DNA from: Paludibacteraceae bacterium
GTDB lineage: Bacteria; Bacteroidota; Bacteroidia; Bacteroidales; Paludibacteraceae
DNA length: 38,925 nt
NCBI GenBank assembly: GCA_024401475.1
Contig: JAKSKZ010000033.1
Span: 1 to 38,925 of the forward strand
Direction: 5' to 3'
Shown: positions 34,521-38,925 of the stretch, in pieces
Position numbering within the stretch: position 1 is the first letter of the stretch
Layout of the letters: the number at the start of each line of letters is the position of its first letter
Program-made: the position numbers and the translations under genes
Notes under the pieces: generated by a model
Told to the model about the DNA's origin: nothing
Databases searched by the model: none
Seen by the model: only the letters and a program-made list of their open reading frames with translations

Positions 34521-34592
34521 CCGACATCTATTCCATCCTTTTGTTCTGCAATCATGCAAATATGTCACCGTTACCTTTCCGCAACGGACAAT

Positions 34593-34624
34593 TTGACATT
34601 TTTCCGCAATTGGCATTTTTTTTG
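34593..34624 (+). promoter_or_regulatory. Possible promoter of htpG
   Basis: TTG (34593-34595), 21 bases, then TTTTTTTG (34617-34624), one mismatch from TAnnTTTG, 47 bases before the htpG ATG. The site is weak. No known heat-shock operator was recognised. Confidence 0.3.
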
Positions 34625-34671
34625 GAAACAAATAGGTAAAAGAGATGATATAACAACAAAAACTAAATAAT

Positions 34672-36717
34672 ATGCAAAAAGGAAACATCGGGGTAACGAC
34701 CAACGACATCTTCCCCATCATCAAAAAATTTCTCTATAGCGATCACGATATTTTTCTTCGCGAACTTGTTTCTAACGCTGTTGACGCCACTCAAAAGCTA
34801 AAAACGCTTTCATCCGTAGGTGAATTCAAAGGCGAATTGGGCGATCTAACCGTACGCGTCAAAGCCGACAAGGAGGCAGGCACTCTTACCATCTCCGACC
34901 GTGGTATCGGTATGACTCAAGAAGAGATTGACAAGTATATCAACCGCATCGCCTTCTCTGGCGCCGAGGAGTTTTTGGAGAAATACAAGAATGACGCAAA
35001 TGCCATTATCGGCCACTTCGGTCTCGGATTCTACTCTTCATTCATGGTTTCAAAGAAAGTAGAAATCATCACTCACTCGTTTAGAGATGGTAGCAAAGCT
35101 GTAAAATGGAGCTGCGACGGTAGCCCAGAATACACTTTCGAAGACGTCGAAAAGGCTGATCGAGGAACAGACATCGTACTCCATATCGACGACGAGAACA
35201 AGGACTTCCTTGAAGAGAACAAGATCAAAGAGTTGCTCAACAAATATTGCAAGTTCTTGGCTATCCCAGTTGCCTTCGGAAAAGTCAAAGAGTGGAAAGA
35301 TGGCAAAGAGGTTGAGACAGACAAAGACAATGTCATCAACAACACCAACCCCGCATGGACTCGCAAGCCTGCCGATTTGAAGGACGAAGATTACAAGTCA
35401 TTCTACAAGGAGCTCTATCCTTTCGGCGAAGACCCATTGTTCAATATCCACTTGAATGTAGATTATCCATTCAACTTGACGGGTATTCTTTACTTTCCTA
35501 AAATCAAGAACAACTTCGAGGTTCAAAAGAACAAGATCCAACTATACTGCAATCAAGTGTTCGTAACTGATTCTGTGGAAGGTATCGTTCCTGAATTTTT
35601 GACTTTGCTTCATGGTGTGATTGATTCTCCAGACATCCCTTTGAATGTGTCTCGCAGCTACTTGCAAAGCGATAGCAACGTCAAGAAAATCTCGAACCAC
35701 ATCACAAAGAAGGTGGCAGACCGCCTACAAGAGATTTTCAACAACCAAAGAGCTGAATTAGAAAGCAAATGGGACGATTTGAAGATCTTCATCGAATATG
35801 GTATGCTCACCGACGAGAAGTTCTCCGAGCGTGCAGAAAAATTCGTTCTCATAAAGAATGTAGATGGCAAACTATTCACGCTTGAAGAGTACAAAACTCT
35901 CATCAGCGAAAATCATAAGGATAAGGATGGCAACGTCATCTACCTTTACGCAACCAATGCCGAGGAGCAACACCAATACATCCAAGCAGCCAAAGACAAG
36001 GGCTACGACGTTCTTTTGATGGACGGACAACTCGACGTACACTTCATCAGCAAATTGGAGCAAAAATCAGAAGGAAAATCTCGCTTCTCTCGTGTAGACG
36101 CAGACATCATCGACAAACTCATCCAAAAAGAGGAGACTAAGGCCGTAGAATTAAGCAACGACCAACAAAACGCTCTTACTTCTGCATTCCAATCTCTTCT
36201 TCCAAGTGGAAACAAGATGAACTTCATCGTATCTTTCGAGAATTTGGGCGAAAAGGCATTGCCTGTCTTCATCACCCAGAACGAGTTTATGAGAAGAATG
36301 AAAGAGATGTCTGCTGCACAAGGCGGCATGAGTTTCTATGGCGAAATGCCAGACTCATACAATTTGGTTGTCAATGCAGCACACCCTCTAATCAATAAGA
36401 TTCTAAAAGAAGAGGAAAATGCTTGTGGCAGCAAAGTCACACCTCTCAACCAAGAGATTTCATCATTAGAGAGCAAGAGAAACGAATTAAGAGGAGACAA
36501 AAAAGAGGCTGACCTTGCAGAAGCAATCAAAGACGAAATCAAAGAGATCGACAAAAAGATTACAGACGCTAAGGCATCACAAAAAGAGGCCTTCGAAAGT
36601 TTCGCCAAGGAGAACAAAGAAATCAAGCAATTGGTTGACCTTGCACTTCTTTCCAACAACTTGCTAAAGGGGGAAGCTCTCAGTTCATTCATCAAGAGAA
36701 GCATGGAAATGCTATAA
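34672..36717 (+). CDS. htpG: Molecular chaperone HtpG (Hsp90 family)
   Basis: The 681-residue protein begins with the GHKL ATPase domain: FLYSDHDIFLRELVSNAVDA carries the conserved Glu and Asn, then TISDRGIGMT and IGHFGLGFYSSFMV are the nucleotide-binding motifs. The middle domain contains the LNVSRSYLQ block with the conserved Arg that contacts ATP. The C-terminal dimerisation domain has a charged helical stretch (about 585-650) that makes the protein longer than E. coli HtpG (624). It folds and remodels client proteins in the cytoplasm using ATP. It has its own promoter and a terminator at 36855, and a short inverted-repeat element begins at its stop codon. Confidence 0.96.
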   Translation: MQKGNIGVTTNDIFPIIKKFLYSDHDIFLRELVSNAVDATQKLKTLSSVGEFKGELGDLTVRVKADKEAGTLTISDRGIGMTQEEIDKYINRIAFSGAEEFLEKYKNDANAIIGHFGLGFYSSFMVSKKVEIITHSFRDGSKAVKWSCDGSPEYTFEDVEKADRGTDIVLHIDDENKDFLEENKIKELLNKYCKFLAIPVAFGKVKEWKDGKEVETDKDNVINNTNPAWTRKPADLKDEDYKSFYKELYPFGEDPLFNIHLNVDYPFNLTGILYFPKIKNNFEVQKNKIQLYCNQVFVTDSVEGIVPEFLTLLHGVIDSPDIPLNVSRSYLQSDSNVKKISNHITKKVADRLQEIFNNQRAELESKWDDLKIFIEYGMLTDEKFSERAEKFVLIKNVDGKLFTLEEYKTLISENHKDKDGNVIYLYATNAEEQHQYIQAAKDKGYDVLLMDGQLDVHFISKLEQKSEGKSRFSRVDADIIDKLIQKEETKAVELSNDQQNALTSAFQSLLPSGNKMNFIVSFENLGEKALPVFITQNEFMRRMKEMSAAQGGMSFYGEMPDSYNLVVNAAHPLINKILKEEENACGSKVTPLNQEISSLESKRNELRGDKKEADLAEAIKDEIKEIDKKITDAKASQKEAFESFAKENKEIKQLVDLALLSNNLLKGEALSSFIKRSMEML

Positions 36718-36829
36718 GGTGACCTCAATAAACTCAGCGTTTTCATTTTAAGTAATAAGTGATTCTTTATAAACGTTTCGGCTCAATACTAATTCAAAAA
36801 GTCCTCGAAATCAATTTATAGAGGTCACC
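36718..36829. repeat. 112-bp MITE-like element with 15-bp terminal inverted repeats
   Basis: GGTGACCTCAATAAA (36718-36732) and TTTATAGAGGTCACC (36815-36829) are inverted repeats matching at 14 of 15 positions. They enclose 82 AT-rich bases with no gene. The left end touches the htpG stop codon. No target-site duplication is evident. Either a short non-autonomous element or an RNA hairpin in the htpG 3' region is possible. It is the first part of the 579-bp gap before cysS; terminators, a candidate small RNA and the cysS promoter fill the rest. Confidence 0.55.
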
Positions 36830-36854
36830 GTGAGCAGAACACAAAATGCTATTC

Positions 36855-36888
36855 AAATCGGGCTACATAACCAGTAGCCCGATTTTTT
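36855..36888 (+). terminator. Rho-independent terminator for htpG
   Basis: ATCGGGCTA (36857-36865) pairs perfectly with TAGCCCGAT (36875-36883) and runs into TTTTT. It ends transcripts coming from htpG. Confidence 0.88.
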
Positions 36889-36902
36889 GTTTGAGCAGAT
36901 TT

Positions 36903-36937
36903 ATAAAAAAAGCTCTCCAGCAAATCACCGGAGAGCC
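36903..36937 (-). terminator. Rho-independent terminator on the minus strand
   Basis: On the minus strand GGAGAGC-type arms (plus GCTCTCC 36912-36918 with GGAGAGC 36930-36936) are followed by seven T residues (plus 36905-36911 are A). No minus-strand gene lies within reach to its right, which points to a small transcript there. Confidence 0.75.
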
Positions 36938-37051
36938 TAATTGATATCTATTCGAAACATTAATGACTTGGCCGAAACAAACAAAAGAAAACATCCCCAC
37001 TACAGAGGAATTAAGCCAAACACAATGAGAGAATCGAAGGATATCAATTTA
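36903..37051 (-). ncRNA. Candidate small RNA on the minus strand
   Basis: The minus strand ends in the terminator at 36903-36937. Just upstream, a long-range stem forms between plus 36939-36948 (AATTGATATC) and 37040-37049 (GATATCAATT), extended by TTCGA (36951-36955) with TCGAA (37034-37038), enclosing about 78 bases. No coding frame is apparent. A transcript of about 150 bases starting near 37050-37070 would be closed by the stem and terminator. A TATATTTA box at 37085-37078 is a weak promoter candidate. The RNA class is unknown. Confidence 0.4.
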
Positions 37052-37164
37052 TGAAAACGAACTAATTTCAAATTCGATAAATATAAATAATACATCCATC
37101 TCCCTTGTTGTAGATGAAATTAGGATTTTATTTGGAAAGAGGCAAATTTTTATAGTTTTTTTTA

Positions 37165-37198
37165 TTGAAGATAATCTAAATTCTTTTTTGTAAATTCG
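37165..37198 (+). promoter_or_regulatory. Possible cysS promoter
   Basis: TTG (37165-37167) and TAAATTCG (37191-37198), one mismatch from TAnnTTTG, are 23 bases apart, slightly wide. The box is followed by CA. The leader to the cysS ATG would be about 90 bases, with no clear regulatory structure seen. Confidence 0.3.
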
Positions 37199-37296
37199 CA
37201 TTGGAAAATCGAAGCCACTCTTTTCGCCTTAATAAACTTCATTTCAAACGTTTACAATCTGGTGAGAAGATTGTCTTCCAGTCAAATCATTGAAAC

Positions 37297-38781
37297 ATGG
37301 AACATAAACTAAGAATTTATAATACGCTCAGCCGTCAAAAAGAGTTGTTCACACCACTCAACTCCCCTTATGTCGGCATGTATGTGTGCGGACCTACGGT
37401 TTACGGAGACGCTCATTTAGGACATGCACGTCCTGCCATTACGTTCGACACCCTTTTCCGCTATTTGAAGCACCTCGGCTACAAGGTACGCTACGTTCGT
37501 AACATCACCGATGTCGGCCACTTGGAACACGACGCAGACGAAGGAGAGGACAAGATTGCAAAGAAGGCCCGCTTGGAGAAATTGGAGCCTATGGAGGTTG
37601 TTCAACACTACTCTCAACGCTACCATAAGGCAATGGAGAAATTGAACGTTCTTCCGCCTAGCATTGAACCTCACGCTTCAGGCCACATTATCGAGCAAAT
37701 CGAATTCGTAAAGAAAATTTTGGAGTCAGGTTATGCCTACGAAAGCGAAGGATCTGTATATTTCGATGTTGAAAAATACAACAAGAAACACAATTACGGA
37801 AAGCTTTCGGGACGCAACATCGAAGAATTGTACGAGACCACTCGTGAATTGGATGGACAAAGCGAAAAGAGAAGAAGCTTTGACTTCGCTTTGTGGAAAA
37901 AGGCCGCACCTGAGCATATCATGCACTGGCCATCGCCTTGGAGCGAAGGTTTTCCAGGCTGGCACTTGGAATGTTCTGCCATGGGCACGAAATACTTGGG
38001 CGAAGAGTTCGACATCCACGGAGGAGGTATGGACTTGATGTTCCCTCACCACGAGTGCGAGATCGCTCAATCTACAGCCGCATTGGGCAAGGAGACTGTC
38101 CACTACTGGATGCACAACAACATGATCACCATCAACGGCCAGAAGATGGGAAAATCGCTCGGAAATTTCATCACATTGGATGAGTTTTTTGAGGGATCGC
38201 ACGTCAACAAAGATGGCGTTGAAATGCTCGAACAAGCATACTCAGCAATGACCATCCGTTTCTTCATCCTTCAAGCACATTATAGAAGTACAGTCGACTT
38301 CAGTAACGATGCTCTCAAGGCCGCAGAGAAAGGATTCACACGCCTGATGGAAGGCTACAGCCGACTACAAAAACTTACAGCTTCAAAAGAGTCAAGTGTA
38401 AACGTAGAAGGTCTTCGTGAGCGTTGTGAAGAGGCTATGTTAGACGATTTGAATACGCCTATCGTCATCTCTAATCTCTTCGATGCTTGCAAAGCCATCA
38501 ACACCGTATATGACGGAAAGGGAACAATCTCTGCAAGCGATTTAGAAGAGCTTAAATCCGTTTTCAAGCTCTTTATAGAGGATGTATTAGGATTGCTTAC
38601 AGAAGAGGCAGGATCGTCAACTAACGACGCTTATAAGAAAGCTATCGACTTGTTGCTTGAAATCAGACAAGAAGCGAAAGCGAAAAAGGATTGGGATACG
38701 GCAGACAAAATCAGAAAGCAACTCGCTGAATACGGCTTTGAAATCAAAGACGGAAAGAACGGTTGCGAATGGAGTTTGTAA
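37297..38781 (+). CDS. cysS: Cysteinyl-tRNA synthetase
   Basis: The 494-residue class I synthetase has the HIGH-type motif HLGH at 40-43 within [15 protein letters not shown], with Cys31 as a zinc ligand; [11 protein letters not shown] and [12 protein letters not shown] give the other zinc-site residues. The KMSKS motif appears as KMGKS at 283-287. The C-terminal anticodon-binding part is complete, ending [16 protein letters not shown]. It charges tRNA-Cys with cysteine in the cytoplasm. The gene is monocistronic, with a terminator 20 bases after the stop. Confidence 0.96.
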   Translation: MEHKLRIYNTLSRQKELFTPLNSPYVGMYVCGPTVYGDAHLGHARPAITFDTLFRYLKHLGYKVRYVRNITDVGHLEHDADEGEDKIAKKARLEKLEPMEVVQHYSQRYHKAMEKLNVLPPSIEPHASGHIIEQIEFVKKILESGYAYESEGSVYFDVEKYNKKHNYGKLSGRNIEELYETTRELDGQSEKRRSFDFALWKKAAPEHIMHWPSPWSEGFPGWHLECSAMGTKYLGEEFDIHGGGMDLMFPHHECEIAQSTAALGKETVHYWMHNNMITINGQKMGKSLGNFITLDEFFEGSHVNKDGVEMLEQAYSAMTIRFFILQAHYRSTVDFSNDALKAAEKGFTRLMEGYSRLQKLTASKESSVNVEGLRERCEEAMLDDLNTPIVISNLFDACKAINTVYDGKGTISASDLEELKSVFKLFIEDVLGLLTEEAGSSTNDAYKKAIDLLLEIRQEAKAKKDWDTADKIRKQLAEYGFEIKDGKNGCEWSL

Positions 38782-38801
38782 CAAACCCCTTAGATAGAGT
38801 T

Positions 38802-38836
38802 AAGGTGTGCTGATTTTATCGGCACACCTTTTTTAT
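38802..38836 (+). terminator. Rho-independent terminator after cysS
   Basis: AAGGTGTGC (38802-38810) pairs with GCACACCTT (38822-38830) over an 11-base loop and is followed by TTTTATT. Confidence 0.88.
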
Positions 38837-38925
38837 TGGCTATCATTGGTGTCCGCTAAACCTTTTGAAATGACATAAAAAAGGCTGTGCCCTATTTTGT
38901 GACCGATAACACACAAGGTTAATCC

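Noticed and set aside
36903..37051. 6S RNA
   Set aside because: The closing stem and size fit loosely, but no promoter-mimicking bubble could be shown by eye, so only a generic small RNA candidate is reported.

Overview
The window looks like chromosomal DNA from a member of the order Bacteroidales (Bacteroidota). The evidence is: C-terminal domains of the type IX secretion system on the cellulase and probably two other secreted proteins; lipoproteins whose lipobox Cys is followed by an acidic Ser-Lys-Asp run; several promoters of the Bacteroidota form TTG-N19..21-TAnnTTTG; and a DUF3822-rsmD-folB gene block. I cannot name the genus. A cellulase paired with a disaccharide phosphorylase suggests a plant-fibre-degrading gut or rumen lineage.

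Layout. (1) 1-6310: a GH94 phosphorylase (minus, cut by the window edge) diverges from a secreted GH5 cellulase with a CBM6-like module, followed by a second secreted protein of unknown role. The cellulase probably cuts glucan at the cell surface and the phosphorylase splits imported disaccharide in the cytoplasm. (2) 6330-17015: a tightly packed five-gene operon encodes a membrane-anchored vWA protein, a 1094-aa FtsZ/tubulin-superfamily protein, a 919-aa membrane protein, a membrane protein with a transglutaminase/cysteine-protease-like domain, and an anchored HExxH metallopeptidase. This is the strongest candidate for a poorly described system: probably a tubulin-like cytoskeletal or membrane-remodelling machine with an unusual pair of enzyme-like partners. 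(3) 17016-18648: a decayed region with an IS66-like transposase relic, an AT-rich secreted protein made of two tandem copies of one domain, and the second copy of a ~250-bp non-coding repeat whose first copy lies at 2438-2682. (4) 18649-21054 (minus): housekeeping block folB, rsmD, DUF3822, and a conserved membrane-anchored protein. (5) 21265-27175 (plus): RecD-like helicase, BspA-type leucine-rich repeat protein, mtnN nucleosidase, MORN-repeat protein, xseA and xseB. (6) 27188-28853: a compact unit in which an AAA ATPase/DUF234 gene is flanked by 103-bp direct repeats, each made of two palindromes. (7) 28955-32800 (minus): META-domain lipoprotein, acidic-linker lipoprotein, and a large MscS-type channel. 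(8) 33059-38781 (plus): nhaD antiporter, htpG chaperone, an intergenic region with a short inverted-repeat element and a candidate minus-strand small RNA, then cysS.

No rRNA, tRNA, CRISPR array or intact insertion sequence was recognised by eye. Family assignments come from reading motifs, not from database searches.
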